From: Streptomyces griseoviridis | GTDB lineage: Bacteria; Actinomycetota; Actinomycetes; Streptomycetales; Streptomycetaceae | Length of the DNA stretch: 64,000 nucleotides | Direction of reading: 5' to 3' | NCBI GenBank assembly: GCA_014649155.1 | Contig: BMSM01000016.1 | Coordinates: 62,001 to 126,000 of the forward strand | In this document: positions 24,478 through 33,132 of the stretch, in pieces | How positions within the stretch are numbered: the stretch's first letter is position 1 | Layout of the letters: every line of letters starts with the position of its first letter | Notes under the pieces: generated by a model | Seen by the model: the letters and a program-made list of their open reading frames with translations, nothing else | What the model was told of the DNA's origin: nothing | Database searches by the model: none | Translations under genes and position numbers: made by a program

Positions 24478-24913
24478 GACCGACCTCCTTCGCGTGCGGC
24501 CCTGCCGGGTCTTCCTGGTGTCCGCGCTGGTTTCTTCCTCATCAGTCTTTACGCTCGGCCGCCGCCGTCCCCCTCCGCCCGCTCGGGCGTCGCGCCGACC
24601 TTTGGCCGGTCTTCGCCCCCCGGTGGTCGAACGCGGGTTTGTTCTGCCCATCAGCCGCTCGGCAGAAGCGAGTTGGGGCAAGGACCGGTCGCTTGCGACC
24701 GGCATACCGGGGCGATGTGATCCGGCCATCCGCCCGACCTCTTCCGTCCCGCTTCTTTCCGGTGCGTGCGGGCGCGAAAGGGCGGGCGGGGTGTGAAAGG
24801 GGGTGAGGCGTGAACACGACGGCGCGCACGGCGCCCGTGAACGCCTCGGATGCGGTGCGGCTCGCCTCTCGATGAATTCCCCCCGGTGCCGGGCACCCGG
24901 CACCCTTGTTCCC
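24478..24913. promoter_or_regulatory. Divergent intergenic region with perfect hairpin palindrome
   Basis: This 436-bp region separates the HD/halogenase unit from a divergent SRPBCC gene. I see no gene in it. At 24685-24702 there is CCGGTCGC-TT-GCGACCGG, a perfect 8-bp inverted repeat usable as an operator. No convincing -35/-10 pair was identified. Confidence 0.45.
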
Positions 24914-25438
24914 GTGATCGCCGTGCTCAACGTCCACGAACGCCTGTTGCCCGCCCCGCCGGAGACCGTGGGGGTCCTGCTCGATTCGCTGGGCTCCTCC
25001 GGCGACCTCCTCTGGCCGGCCGAGTGGCCCCCGATCCGCTTCGAGAGATCCCTGGCCGTCGGTGTCCCGGGCGGGCACGGGCCGGTGCGGTACGTGGTGA
25101 GCGACTACGTGCCCGGCCGGTGGGTGCGGTTCCGCTTCACCGGCCCACGGGGCTTCCAGGGCTTCCACGAGTTCGGTGTCGAGCGGCTCGGGGACCGGCG
25201 CTCGGTGCTGCGGCACACCCTGGTGGTGCGTCCCCGGCTGCCGATGTGGCCGGTGTGGGCGCTGGTCGTCCGGCCGCTGCACGACGCGGTGTTCCGGGAT
25301 GTGCTGGACCGCGCCGAACACGTCCTGACCGGAGAGGTCGCCCGGCCGCACCGGTGGAGCCGGCACGTGCGTCTGCTGCGTGCTCTCGGCCGCCGCTACG
25401 CCCCCGCCGGAGCCGTCCCTATGCGCGCGAAAGGCTGA
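24914..25438 (+). CDS. SRPBCC family protein
   Basis: About 174 aa with the SRPBCC pattern: VLNVHERLLPAPPETVGVLLDSL at the start, WPPIRFERSLAVG and GPVRYVVSDYVPGRWVRFRFTGPRGFQGFHEF in the beta-sheet, and a C-terminal helix (PLHDAVFRDVLDRAEHVL). Members of this actinobacterial group are single START-like domains that probably bind hydrophobic ligands; no catalytic function is assigned. I start at GTG 24914, where family similarity begins; ATG 24872 is an alternative and neither has a clear ribosome site. It is divergent from the HD/halogenase pair and 115 bp before a lipase gene. Confidence 0.72.
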   Translation: MIAVLNVHERLLPAPPETVGVLLDSLGSSGDLLWPAEWPPIRFERSLAVGVPGGHGPVRYVVSDYVPGRWVRFRFTGPRGFQGFHEFGVERLGDRRSVLRHTLVVRPRLPMWPVWALVVRPLHDAVFRDVLDRAEHVLTGEVARPHRWSRHVRLLRALGRRYAPAGAVPMRAKG

Positions 25439-25553
25439 ATTCTTTCCCCCGGACGAGGGATAGTTCCCGCATTTCCTGGACGGGAGACTTGGGGCTCAAG
25501 GGACCCGTCGGTTGCCGACAGGTGTATCGACGGCCAGGAAAAGGAGACACGCC

Positions 25554-26423
25554 ATGCTCACTCCTCCCAAGATTCCCGGCCTCAATTCGGAGAACGTCTT
25601 CGACGACCTCAAGGAACTCGCCAACCGCGTGGCCGCCCTCACCCAGGTCTCCGGCGCCGTGGTCGTGTCGAGCGTCGACGACATGATCGGCGCGGAAGAC
25701 GACTGGGACTCGCCGCCGAGCGACGAGCACCCCCGCCCGGTCGTGCTCGTCCACGGCACCTTCGGCAACCGCGGCTACACCTGGAGCGAAGCGGCTCCCC
25801 TGCTCCGGCAGAACGGCTACCGGATCTTCCGGCTCGACTACGGCAAGCACATCCAGCCGAAGATCTACGGGCTGGGCGACATCAGGGAGTCGGCCCGGCA
25901 GCTCGGCGAGTTCGTGGACAGGGTGCTGAAGAGAACCGGCGCGGAGAAGGTGGACATCGTCGGCTTTTCACAGGGCGGGATGATGCCGCGCTACTGGATG
26001 AACACGATGGGCGGCGGCGCCAAGGTGCACAACTTCGTCGGCATCGCGCCCAGCAACCACGGTGTCACCGCCCAGGGCCTGATGAACCTCCTGCGGCAGA
26101 TCGGTCCCGCCAAGGCCCTGATCGAGGAGACGGCCGCCGCCAAGCTCGTTCCCGCCTGGCCGCAGCTCCAGCACGACAGCGAGTTCCAGAAGGAGCTGGC
26201 CAAGGCCGGTGAGCTGACCCGGGGCGTCCGGCACACCGTGATCGCCACCTCGTACGACGATGTCGTGACGCCGTACACCTCATGCGCCCTCAAGGAGGAG
26301 GAGGGCACCTATGTCAAGAACATCGTGCTCCAGGACCTCGCCAAGGACGATCACACCCCGCACGTGAGCATGCCCTACAACAGGACCGTGCTGGGGGAGG
26401 TGCTCAAGGCGCTCGCCGGGTGA
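25554..26423 (+). CDS. Triacylglycerol lipase/esterase (alpha/beta hydrolase)
   Basis: A 289-aa alpha/beta hydrolase of the class 2 lipase type. VVLVHGTFGNRGYTW (oxyanion HG) lies near residue 62, the nucleophile is in VDIVGFSQGGMMPRYWM near residue 140, an acid residue is in ATSYDDVVTPY and the His in DHTPHVSMPYN. The triad order Ser-Asp-His is preserved. No signal peptide is visible at the N-terminus (MLTPPKIPGLN), so it is either cytoplasmic or exported by another route, unlike typical secreted Streptomyces lipases. AAGGAG precedes the ATG. Its last 49 bp overlap the convergent hydrolase gene. Confidence 0.88.
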   Translation: MLTPPKIPGLNSENVFDDLKELANRVAALTQVSGAVVVSSVDDMIGAEDDWDSPPSDEHPRPVVLVHGTFGNRGYTWSEAAPLLRQNGYRIFRLDYGKHIQPKIYGLGDIRESARQLGEFVDRVLKRTGAEKVDIVGFSQGGMMPRYWMNTMGGGAKVHNFVGIAPSNHGVTAQGLMNLLRQIGPAKALIEETAAAKLVPAWPQLQHDSEFQKELAKAGELTRGVRHTVIATSYDDVVTPYTSCALKEEEGTYVKNIVLQDLAKDDHTPHVSMPYNRTVLGEVLKALAG

Positions 26424-27253
26424 TCCCGGCTGCCGTCGAGGAGGACACGGGCCACCAGCGCGGGGTCGTCGTTCATCGGCACGTGGCCGCAGCCCGGGAG
26501 CCGGACCAGCCGGGCCCCGGGGACGGCCGCCTTGGCGCGTGGTCCCTGCCGGGGCACGAGCAGCCGGTCCCGGGTGCCCCAGGCGAGGGTGACCGGTATG
26601 CCGGGGACGTCGTCGGTGAAGCGGACCCGCCGGCCCGCCCGCAGGGTCTCGGCGAAGCCCTCGGCGCCGGCCAGCGCGCGTGTCTCGGCGACCACCGCCT
26701 CCGGTGAACGGCGGCCGGGACGCGCGTATATCGTGCTGGTCAGCGCACCGCGGCCGGCCGCGGTGCGGGACAGCCGCTCGACCAGCGGCCCCGGCAGCCG
26801 CCGGGCCATCGCCCGCATCCCGGTCAGCACTCCGAAGGCGTAGCGCCGCTCCGGCTCGGTCCAGAAGCCCGCCGGGGAGAGCGCGGTCACCGACCGTACG
26901 AGGCCCAGGCGGCCCAGTTCCAGGGCGAGCAGGCCGCCCAGCGAGTTGCCCGCCGCGTGCGGCCGGTCCAGCCCGAGCGCCGCGCAGCACGCGGCGAGCA
27001 CGGCGGCGGTCGTCGGCAGGTCGTGCGGCAGGCCCGCGGGGAGCGCCGGGGAGGCGCCGAAACCGGGCAGGTCGAGGGCGATCACCTCCCGTTCGGCGGC
27101 GAGTATGTGCGTCACCGGGTCCCAGGCCTGCCGGTGGTGGCCGATGCCGTGCAGCAGGAGCAGCGGTGCGCCGCGGCCCTCGCGCGCGTAGGACACGGTG
27201 ACGTCGCGCGGGCCGTGCGGCGTGGGGGCCGTGAAGGAGACGGTTGCGGACAT
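26375..27253 (-). CDS. Alpha/beta fold hydrolase
   Basis: A 292-aa alpha/beta hydrolase. LLLLHGIGHHRQAWDPV (oxyanion), HAAGNSLGGLLALELG (nucleophile elbow GNSLGG), AWGTRDRLLVPRQG (acid) and GCGHVPMNDDP (catalytic His) are all present and ordered. The family covers esterases, C-C hydrolases and epoxide-type relatives; the substrate cannot be told. The ATG at 27253 with CAGGAG upstream is preferred over a GTG six bases earlier that lacks spacing to that site. The 3' end overlaps the lipase gene by 49 bp on the opposite strand. It is divergent from the GntR regulator, which may control it. Confidence 0.88.
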   Translation of the reverse strand: MSATVSFTAPTPHGPRDVTVSYAREGRGAPLLLLHGIGHHRQAWDPVTHILAAEREVIALDLPGFGASPALPAGLPHDLPTTAAVLAACCAALGLDRPHAAGNSLGGLLALELGRLGLVRSVTALSPAGFWTEPERRYAFGVLTGMRAMARRLPGPLVERLSRTAAGRGALTSTIYARPGRRSPEAVVAETRALAGAEGFAETLRAGRRVRFTDDVPGIPVTLAWGTRDRLLVPRQGPRAKAAVPGARLVRLPGCGHVPMNDDPALVARVLLDGSRDHPASALSTSPSTVLL

Positions 27254-27345
27254 GGGCACTCCTGGTCGTGGCGCGTGACGGGAACGTGCGTAGACAGAGT
27301 GTCAGTAAAAGCTACCGACGGGTAGACCCGGGGCGCGCTTCCGCA

Positions 27346-27380
27346 TTGGTCTTGACCAAGGGGGAGGGCCGCCCTATGGT
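27346..27380 (+). promoter_or_regulatory. Promoter with embedded TTGGTC-TT-GACCAA operator for the GntR gene
   Basis: A perfect palindrome TTGGTC-TT-GACCAA (27346-27359) overlaps a -35 element TTGACC (27352-27357). This is followed after exactly 17 bp by TATGGT (27375-27380) as -10. TGGTCTxGACCA is the core of HutC-subfamily GntR operators such as dre sites, so autorepression is likely. Confidence 0.65.
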
Positions 27381-27455
27381 CGCAGAGAAGTGCAACAACC
27401 TTTAATAAACAAGGGCGTTAAAACGCCGCCGGACCCGGCGACCGCGGAGGACAGG

Positions 27456-28217
27456 GTGGGGACCACGCAGCTGGAAGCGGTACAGGAACCGAAGTACTGG
27501 CATTTGCGGACCGTACTCAGCGAGGCGCTGGACTCGGAGTTCTCCGTGGGCGAGATCCTCCCCAACGAGCGTGATCTCGCCGCCCGTTTCGGCGTCGCCC
27601 GTGCCACGCTCCGGCAGGCCCTGGAACAGCTGGAGCTGGAAGGCCGCCTCCAGCGCCGCCGCGGGGTGGGGACGACCGTGGCGCCACCGCGCGTGGGCGT
27701 CGCCGTCGGCACCCGGCGGCACGCCTGGCCCGGTGCGGCCGACGCCGCCTGGCAGCCGGTCGACAGCACCCGGGCGACACCGCCCCCGGCGGTCGCCGAA
27801 GCCCTGGGCACCGGCCGGGACGAACCCGTGCACACCGTACGGCGCTCCCGGGTCTCGCAGGACCAGCCGGTCGCGGCCGAACTCCTCTACGTCCCGGCGT
27901 CCTCCGTCCCCGGCCTCACCACGTCCGACGCGCCCTCCGGGGAGGCAGGCGCACGCGCCGTCCTGCGCGAGCTGCGCCGCCTGACCCTCGCCCGCCAGGA
28001 GAGCGCCGTCGAGCTGGGCTCCGCCCGGACCGAGGAGGCGAGGGAACTCGACCGGCTGCCCGGCGCCCCCGTCCTCGTCGTCACCACCCGGTACGCCACC
28101 GAGTCCGCCACCGCCGCCCTGAGCGTCGCCACGTACCGCGCGGACACCTGCCGGCTGACCTTCGGCGACGCCGGGGACGTGGAGTTCCACGAGGGAGCCG
28201 CGGCCGGGGCCCGCTGA
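27456..28217 (+). CDS. GntR (HutC subfamily) transcriptional regulator
   Basis: A 253-aa regulator. An N-terminal winged helix-turn-helix (PKYWHLRTVLSEALDSEFSVGEILPNERDLAARFGVARATLRQALEQLELEG, residues about 10-65) is followed by a UTRA-type effector domain, which in this family senses a sugar phosphate or related small molecule. I choose GTG 27456 because GGAGG lies five bases upstream; GTG 27390 would be almost leaderless relative to the predicted promoter and is the alternative. A perfect operator-like palindrome overlaps the -35 box about 100 bp upstream. It is divergent from an alpha/beta hydrolase gene. Effector and regulon are unknown. Confidence 0.88.
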   Translation: MGTTQLEAVQEPKYWHLRTVLSEALDSEFSVGEILPNERDLAARFGVARATLRQALEQLELEGRLQRRRGVGTTVAPPRVGVAVGTRRHAWPGAADAAWQPVDSTRATPPPAVAEALGTGRDEPVHTVRRSRVSQDQPVAAELLYVPASSVPGLTTSDAPSGEAGARAVLRELRRLTLARQESAVELGSARTEEARELDRLPGAPVLVVTTRYATESATAALSVATYRADTCRLTFGDAGDVEFHEGAAAGAR

Positions 28218-28244
28218 CGGTACACGGCTCCGGCGGGCGGCCGC

Positions 28245-29399
28245 TCAGCGGCGTGCCGTCGTGCCCTCCACCGCGAAGAGCTGCTCCTCCACGTGGTCCA
28301 GGGCCAGCCGCAGCGCCCCCGTCGGCACCGCCGCCTCGCCCAGCAGGGACAGCGCGACCCGAGGGGGCCGCAGACAGTAGCGGGCCAGCTCCCGGCGGAG
28401 GGGCTCCAGTACACCGTCGAGGCCGGCCGCCCAGCCGCCGACCACCACCAGCTCCGGATCGAGGGCCAGCACCAGCGCGGCCACGTCGTGCACCAGCCTC
28501 CGGATGAACCGGTCGACCGCCGCGCGGGCCCGCCCGTCACCGTCGCGGGCCCGCGCGAACACCTTCGCCACCGCTTGCTCGTCCAGCGGATGCAAGGGTT
28601 CGCCGGTGGTGGACAGCAGCGTCTCGGGTGTCGCCTCGCGGCCCAGCAGATGCAGCGCGCCGATCTCCCCGGCCGCCCCGCCGTACCCCCGGTGCAGCCG
28701 GCCGCCGATCAGCGCCCCCGCTCCCGGACTGAGCCCGGCCAGCACGAACACCACGTCGTCGGAGTCGGTGGCCGCGCCCTTCCAGTGCTCGGCGACCGCC
28801 GCCGCGTTGGCGTCGTTCTCCACCAGCACCGGGCACCTGAAGGAACGGCCCAGCCGCTCGCCCAGCCGCAGCCCCGTCCACCCGGGCAGCGCGGTGCCCA
28901 GCCGCACCGTGCCGTCCGCCTCCACGATCCCCGGCGTCGCCGCCCCCACCGCCCGCAGCGAACCCCGGGCCACCCCGGCCCGGCGCAGCAGTTCGGCGAC
29001 GGCGCCGCGCAGCCGCTCCAGCCGCTCGTCGGCCGGCGCGCTCTCGTCGACGTCCTTGGCCTGGGTGCCGAGCACCGTGCCGTCCAGGTCGGCGAGGAGC
29101 GCGGAGACCCGGTGCGGACCGATCTCCAGCCCCAGCAGATGCCCCGCCTCCGCCCGGAACCGGAACCTGCGGGCCGGCCGTCCCTGCCGCCGGGCCGTGC
29201 CCTCCTCGGGCGCCGTCTCCACCACGAGACCGGCCTCGATGAGCCCGTCGACCACGCCCTCCACGGTCGGCCGGGACAGCCCCGTCACCCGGGTGATCTC
29301 GGTCAGCGTGGCGCAGTCCGTCGCGCGCAGCGCGTGCAGCACCACCGTGGAGTTGATCCTCCGCAGCAGCGAGGGGTCCCCGCCGGTCAGCCGCCCCAC
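28245..29399 (-). CDS. ROK family transcriptional regulator
   Basis: A 384-aa protein: N-terminal winged helix-turn-helix (DPSLLRRINSTVVLHALRATDCATLTEITRVTGLSRPTVEGVVDGLI) followed by a ROK sugar-kinase fold (LGLEIGPHRVSALLADLDGTVLG, then VLVENDANAAAVAEHW, and VFVLAGLSPGAGALIGGRLHRG). NagC/XylR-type proteins repress sugar uptake or use genes and respond to the sugar. The canonical CxxCGxxGC zinc motif of active ROK kinases is not seen, consistent with a regulator. GTG 29399 is used because GGGAGGACGG precedes it and the length then matches the family. Targets are unknown. Confidence 0.9.
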   Translation of the reverse strand: MGRLTGGDPSLLRRINSTVVLHALRATDCATLTEITRVTGLSRPTVEGVVDGLIEAGLVVETAPEEGTARRQGRPARRFRFRAEAGHLLGLEIGPHRVSALLADLDGTVLGTQAKDVDESAPADERLERLRGAVAELLRRAGVARGSLRAVGAATPGIVEADGTVRLGTALPGWTGLRLGERLGRSFRCPVLVENDANAAAVAEHWKGAATDSDDVVFVLAGLSPGAGALIGGRLHRGYGGAAGEIGALHLLGREATPETLLSTTGEPLHPLDEQAVAKVFARARDGDGRARAAVDRFIRRLVHDVAALVLALDPELVVVGGWAAGLDGVLEPLRRELARYCLRPPRVALSLLGEAAVPTGALRLALDHVEEQLFAVEGTTARR

Positions 29400-29666
29400 C
29401 GTCCGTCCTCCCAGCTCGTGCGCGTGTGGGGCGGATCGTACTCGGCGGCCCGGGACGCGGCGAGCGCCGCCCCGCGCGCCGCCGCCCGCGCACTCCGGGG
29501 TTCTCGTCGTCCGAACTGGGGCCGGATCACCCGGAACCCCGGACCGGGCGCGCGGGTGGCGGTGCTCTGCACGCGTCTGCCGCCGTGCCGGCGGGCGGGT
29601 GGCGGCCGCGTCGCCGGGTCGCCTGACGCACAGCCAGTTGTCAGTGGTGGCCGCTTTACTGGAGCC

Positions 29667-30080
29667 ATGGACATCGCACGGCACATCGCCCTCATCGACG
29701 AGCTGTGCTTCCGCCCCTTCCCGGCGGGGCACGGCCACCACCTGGTGGTGCTGAGCGGCAGTCACGGCCTGCGCGGCGGCGACCCGGCGGAGCGCGCGGC
29801 GACGGCCGGGCAGTACGAGAAGGAGCGGGACGCCGTCGACGCGCTGCTGGCCGGGCGCTGGGGCGAGTCGGAGATCCTCGGTCTGCAGACGGTGCTGCTG
29901 CGCACCGAGCGGGCCGGGGAGATCGCCGAGCCGTGGGCCGAGCTGTCCGCCCGCGCGCGCGTGGCCTATGTGCGCCAGGCGCGGGGGACCGGCCGCTGGG
30001 TCGCGCTCGCCGTCGCCGACCGGGACGCGGCGGACGAGGTCCAGCTCCTGGCCGCCGTCACGGAGGAGGCCCCGCCGTGA
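29667..30080 (+). CDS. Hypothetical protein
   Basis: A 137-aa soluble protein beginning MDIARHIALIDELCFRPFPAG, with GGAG close to the ATG. It contains HHLVVLSGSHGLRGGDPAE and a helical C-terminal half. I do not recognise the family; codon use and GC match neighbours and it has the look of a conserved Streptomyces gene. It overlaps the convergent mug gene by 23 bp at their 3' ends and lies 267 bp from the divergent ROK regulator. Confidence 0.65.
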   Translation: MDIARHIALIDELCFRPFPAGHGHHLVVLSGSHGLRGGDPAERAATAGQYEKERDAVDALLAGRWGESEILGLQTVLLRTERAGEIAEPWAELSARARVAYVRQARGTGRWVALAVADRDAADEVQLLAAVTEEAPP

Positions 30081-30639
30081 GCCCCTGCGCTTCGGCCGCC
30101 TCGGCGGCGATCCGCAGCCGGGCGAACTCCTCCGCCATGGTCTCGGCCGTCCAGTGCGCGTTCAGCCCGCTCGGGTTGGGCAGCACCCACACCCGGGTCT
30201 CCCCGATCGTCCGCTCCTGCGGCCCCACTCGGGCCTTCTTGTCGTCGAAGGCGGCGCGGTACGCGGTGACACCGACCACGGCCAGCCAGCGGGGCCGCAG
30301 CCGCGCCACCTTGAGCGCCAGCTCCCGCCCGCCCGCGCGGTACTCCTCGGCGGTCAGCTCGTCGGCCCGCGCGCTGGCCCGCGCCACGACATTGGTGATG
30401 CCGAGTCCGTACGCCGGCAACTCCCCTTGCTCGGACGGCTTGAGCAGCCTCGGGGTGAACCCGGACAGGTGCAGCACCGGCCAGAACCGGTTGCCGGGAC
30501 GCGCGAAGTGGTGGCCCGTCGCGGCCGTCATCAGGCCGGGGTTGATACCGCAGAACAGCACCCGCAGACCGTCCGCGACGACGTCCGGGACGAGACGGTC
30601 GCGGGCGGCCTCCAGTTCCGCCGGGGTGAAGCGCGGCAT
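30058..30639 (-). CDS. mug: G/U mismatch-specific uracil-DNA glycosylase (Mug)
   Basis: A 193-aa protein of UDG family 2. The water-activating Asn motif LFCGINPGLMTAATGHHFARPGNRFW is at residues about 28-52, and the second motif WVLPNPSGLNAHW (intercalating loop NPSGLN) is near residue 150. These define Mug/TDG enzymes, which remove uracil or thymine opposite guanine in base-excision repair. The ATG at 30639 lies 13 bp after purB's stop, so the two genes are probably cotranscribed. The C-terminal tail is Ala-rich. Confidence 0.93.
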   Translation of the reverse strand: MPRFTPAELEAARDRLVPDVVADGLRVLFCGINPGLMTAATGHHFARPGNRFWPVLHLSGFTPRLLKPSEQGELPAYGLGITNVVARASARADELTAEEYRAGGRELALKVARLRPRWLAVVGVTAYRAAFDDKKARVGPQERTIGETRVWVLPNPSGLNAHWTAETMAEEFARLRIAAEAAEAQGLTAGPPP

Positions 30640-30652
30640 GTCCGTCCGCGCC

Positions 30653-32095
30653 TCAGAGGATCGCGCCGGGCGTGTAGCCGGCCGCTTCGGGGTGCTGCTT
30701 GACGATCTCCTCGACCCGTGCCGCCACGGCGGCCACCTGGCCGGCGGCGGCACCGGTGAAGGACAGCTTGTCGGCCATCAGCGCGGTGAGCTGCTCCCGG
30801 TCCAGCGGCAGCCGGTCGTCGGCGGCCAGCTTGTCGAGCAGGTCGTTGCGGTCGGCGCCCTGCTCGCGCATGGCCAGCGCGGTGGCGACGGCGTTCTCCT
30901 TGATCGCCTCGTGCGCGACCTCACGGCCGACGCCCGCGCGGACCGCGCCCATCAGCACCTTGGTGGTGGCGAGGAACGGCAGGTACCGGTCCAGCTCCCG
31001 GGCGACGACCGCCGGGAACGCGCCGAACTCGTCCAGCACGGTCAGGAACGTCTCCAGCAGCCCGTCCAGTGCGAAGAACGCGTCCGGCAGGGCCACCCGG
31101 CGCACCACCGAGCAGGACACGTCGCCCTCGTTCCACTGGTCGCCCGCCAGCTCGCCGGTCATCGAGGCGTAGCCGCGCAGGATCACCATCAGGCCGTTGA
31201 CGCGTTCGCAGGAGCGGGTGTTCATCTTGTGCGGCATGGCGGACGAGCCGACCTGGCCGGGCTTGAAGCCCTCGGTGACCAGCTCGTGCCCGGCCATCAG
31301 CCGGATCGTCTTCGCCAGCGAGGACGGCGCCGCCGCGAGCTGCACCAGCGCGGTGACGACCTCGTAGTCCAGGGAGCGCGGGTAGACCTGGCCGACCGAG
31401 GTGAACGCCTGGGCGAAGCCCAGGTGACCGGCGATCCGCTGTTCCAGCTCCGCGAGCTTGCCCGCGTCGCCGCCGAGCAGGTCCAGCATGTCCTGGGCGG
31501 TGCCGACCGGGCCCTTGACGCCGCGCAGCGGGTAGCGGCCGAGCAGCTCCTCCACCCGGCCGAACGCCACGAGCAGCTCGTCGGCGGCGGTGGCGAACCG
31601 CTTGCCGAGCGTCGTCGCCTGCGCCGCCACGTTGTGCGACCGCCCGGCCATGACCAGCTCGCCGTACTCCCCGGCCAGCTTGCCCAGGCGGGCCAGGACG
31701 GCCACGGTCCGGTCGCGCATCAGCTCCAGCGAGAGCCGGATCTGGAGCTGCTCGACGTTCTCCGTCAGGTCCCGGGAGGTCATGCCCTTGTGCACCTGCT
31801 CGTGCCCGGCGAGGGCGTTGAACTCCTCGATCCGCGCCTTCACGTCGTGCCGGGTGACCTTCTCGCGCTCGGCGATGGAGCCGAGGTCCACCTGGTCGAG
31901 CACGCGCTCGTAGGCGGTGATCGCCTCGTCGGGCACCTCGATGCCGAGGTCCTTCTGCGCCCGCAGCACGGCGAGCCAGAGCTGCCGCTCCAGCCTCACC
32001 TTCTGCTCGGGCGACCAGAGCGTGGCGAGCTCGGCGGAGGCGTAGCGTCCGGCGAGGACGTTGGGGATGCGGGGCTTGGCGGGAGCGGAAGTCAC
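30653..32095 (-). CDS. purB: Adenylosuccinate lyase
   Basis: A 480-aa fumarase/aspartase-superfamily enzyme. It cleaves adenylosuccinate to AMP and SAICAR to AICAR in purine synthesis. The signature loop VGSSAMPHKMNTRSCERVNGL (catalytic Ser region) is near residue 285, with EFNALAGHEQVHKGMTSRDLTENVEQ and GRSHNVAAQATTLGKRFA supplying the other conserved blocks. The GTG at 32095 (VTSAPAKPRIPNVL) gives the correct family length; upstream in-frame codons are leader. Followed by mug. The upstream 424-bp region has a T-run (GACTTTTTGGG) but no clear promoter that I can assign. Confidence 0.96.
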   Translation of the reverse strand: MTSAPAKPRIPNVLAGRYASAELATLWSPEQKVRLERQLWLAVLRAQKDLGIEVPDEAITAYERVLDQVDLGSIAEREKVTRHDVKARIEEFNALAGHEQVHKGMTSRDLTENVEQLQIRLSLELMRDRTVAVLARLGKLAGEYGELVMAGRSHNVAAQATTLGKRFATAADELLVAFGRVEELLGRYPLRGVKGPVGTAQDMLDLLGGDAGKLAELEQRIAGHLGFAQAFTSVGQVYPRSLDYEVVTALVQLAAAPSSLAKTIRLMAGHELVTEGFKPGQVGSSAMPHKMNTRSCERVNGLMVILRGYASMTGELAGDQWNEGDVSCSVVRRVALPDAFFALDGLLETFLTVLDEFGAFPAVVARELDRYLPFLATTKVLMGAVRAGVGREVAHEAIKENAVATALAMREQGADRNDLLDKLAADDRLPLDREQLTALMADKLSFTGAAAGQVAAVAARVEEIVKQHPEAAGYTPGAIL

Positions 32096-32519
32096 GTAAA
32101 CGGATTCTACTGGCGATTCGTGCAGGCCGGCGCCGAGGGGTGGACTGGAGGAACCTACGAGGGCGCCGCTCCGCCGCCCGGGCCGGGCGAGGGCGTTCCT
32201 GACCGAAGAGGGTGTGGCAGTACGCGACTTTTTGGGTCGTTTTCCGCTGTGCTCTTCGAGACGCGCGCCGAATGGGTGATATCCACCCCAAACTTTCCTT
32301 AGTTCCTCCGCGGTGCCCAACGTACCGAAATGCAACCGCCAGTTGATCTTCAACGTCAGGACAAGGGACACTGCCTGGCGGATGCGAGTGACACTCGCTT
32401 CAGTATCCTCCCGGGCGGGTCATCGGAGGCCAATTACCCAGAGGCTACTGGGCAGTTGACCTCAGAGTTTCGTGGTAGCGTCCTGGTTCGGAGGGACAGT
32501 GCAACCTGAAAGGGAAATC
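32096..32519. promoter_or_regulatory. Divergent intergenic region, lower GC, no gene seen
   Basis: Separates purB from an unrecognised divergent gene. GC is lower than average in the right half (about 32220-32519). A weak candidate promoter near 32455-32475 (TTGACC followed by TAGCGT) has poor spacing and is not asserted. No hairpin, repeat or RNA was identified. Confidence 0.4.
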
Positions 32520-33128
32520 GTGAACACGGAGAAGATCGCCGCTCGCCGCCTCTCGCTGGAAGAGGTGGCGAAGCTCGGTGTGAAAGACAAGATCTTCGTT
32601 TCCGCCGACACGGCAGAACTCAAGCTTCCCGACTGCTATGTCCCTGCCTTTCTGGTCAAGTCCGGTGAGGATTTCGAGGGCGGCTCGATCACGGCGCGAA
32701 CCGTATTCCAGGAAGAAGTCTCCTGCCTTCCCGACGACGAGAACGAAGCCGGGATCTACGTGGCCGACGAGAACGGCTCGGCGACCATCGAGGTCCTCCA
32801 GTCCGCCGGTGTCGTGCTGGACCTGGCACTTTTCGTCCCCGGTGGTGACAAGGGGGCCCTTACGGCCCTTTACGCCGCGGTCCGGCAGGCGTTCGGTGCC
32901 GACGTCGTGCAGATCTGGCGCCAGGGCCTCAAGGAGGTTCCCGACGTGAAGGTCGACATCTTCGAGGAGCAGATTCCCCGGGGGCGCAAGGGGAGCGACA
33001 GCCCCAAGCGTGACCGTCGCGCGATCGACACCTACCCCACCCGTGCGGACTTCATCGAATTCTCCGCAGGGTGGAAGCCGGTCGTCGAGATCCACCGGCC
33101 GGTCGTCGACGACACCCCGACCATCTGA
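32520..33128 (+). CDS. Unrecognised 202-aa protein, possibly acquired
   Basis: A soluble acidic protein beginning MNTEKIAARRLSLEEVAKLG (GTG start with AAAGGGAA upstream). It has alternating beta-rich segments (DKIFVSADTAELKLPDCYVPAFLV, TIEVLQSAGVVLDLALFV), an apparent helix (GALTALYAAVRQAFGADVVQIWRQG), a basic patch (RGRKGSDSPKRDRR) and a C-terminal strand region. No signal peptide or membrane span. I recognise no family. Coding GC is lower than in flanking genes (AAG, GAA and TTC/TTT codons frequent), which suggests transfer. The 3' end is 4 bp from the convergent regulator gene. Function unknown. Confidence 0.75.
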   Translation: MNTEKIAARRLSLEEVAKLGVKDKIFVSADTAELKLPDCYVPAFLVKSGEDFEGGSITARTVFQEEVSCLPDDENEAGIYVADENGSATIEVLQSAGVVLDLALFVPGGDKGALTALYAAVRQAFGADVVQIWRQGLKEVPDVKVDIFEEQIPRGRKGSDSPKRDRRAIDTYPTRADFIEFSAGWKPVVEIHRPVVDDTPTI

Positions 33129-33132
33129 AGGG

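Noticed and set aside
24478..24930. N-terminal extension of the HD-domain gene to 24930
   Set aside because: The ATG at 24477 has AAGGAGGTCG immediately upstream and the extension is Arg/Pro-rich low-complexity sequence.
27390..27455. Upstream GTG start for the GntR regulator
   Set aside because: GTG 27456 has GGAGG at ideal spacing and family similarity begins after it; the upstream start would be nearly leaderless. Kept only as an alternative.
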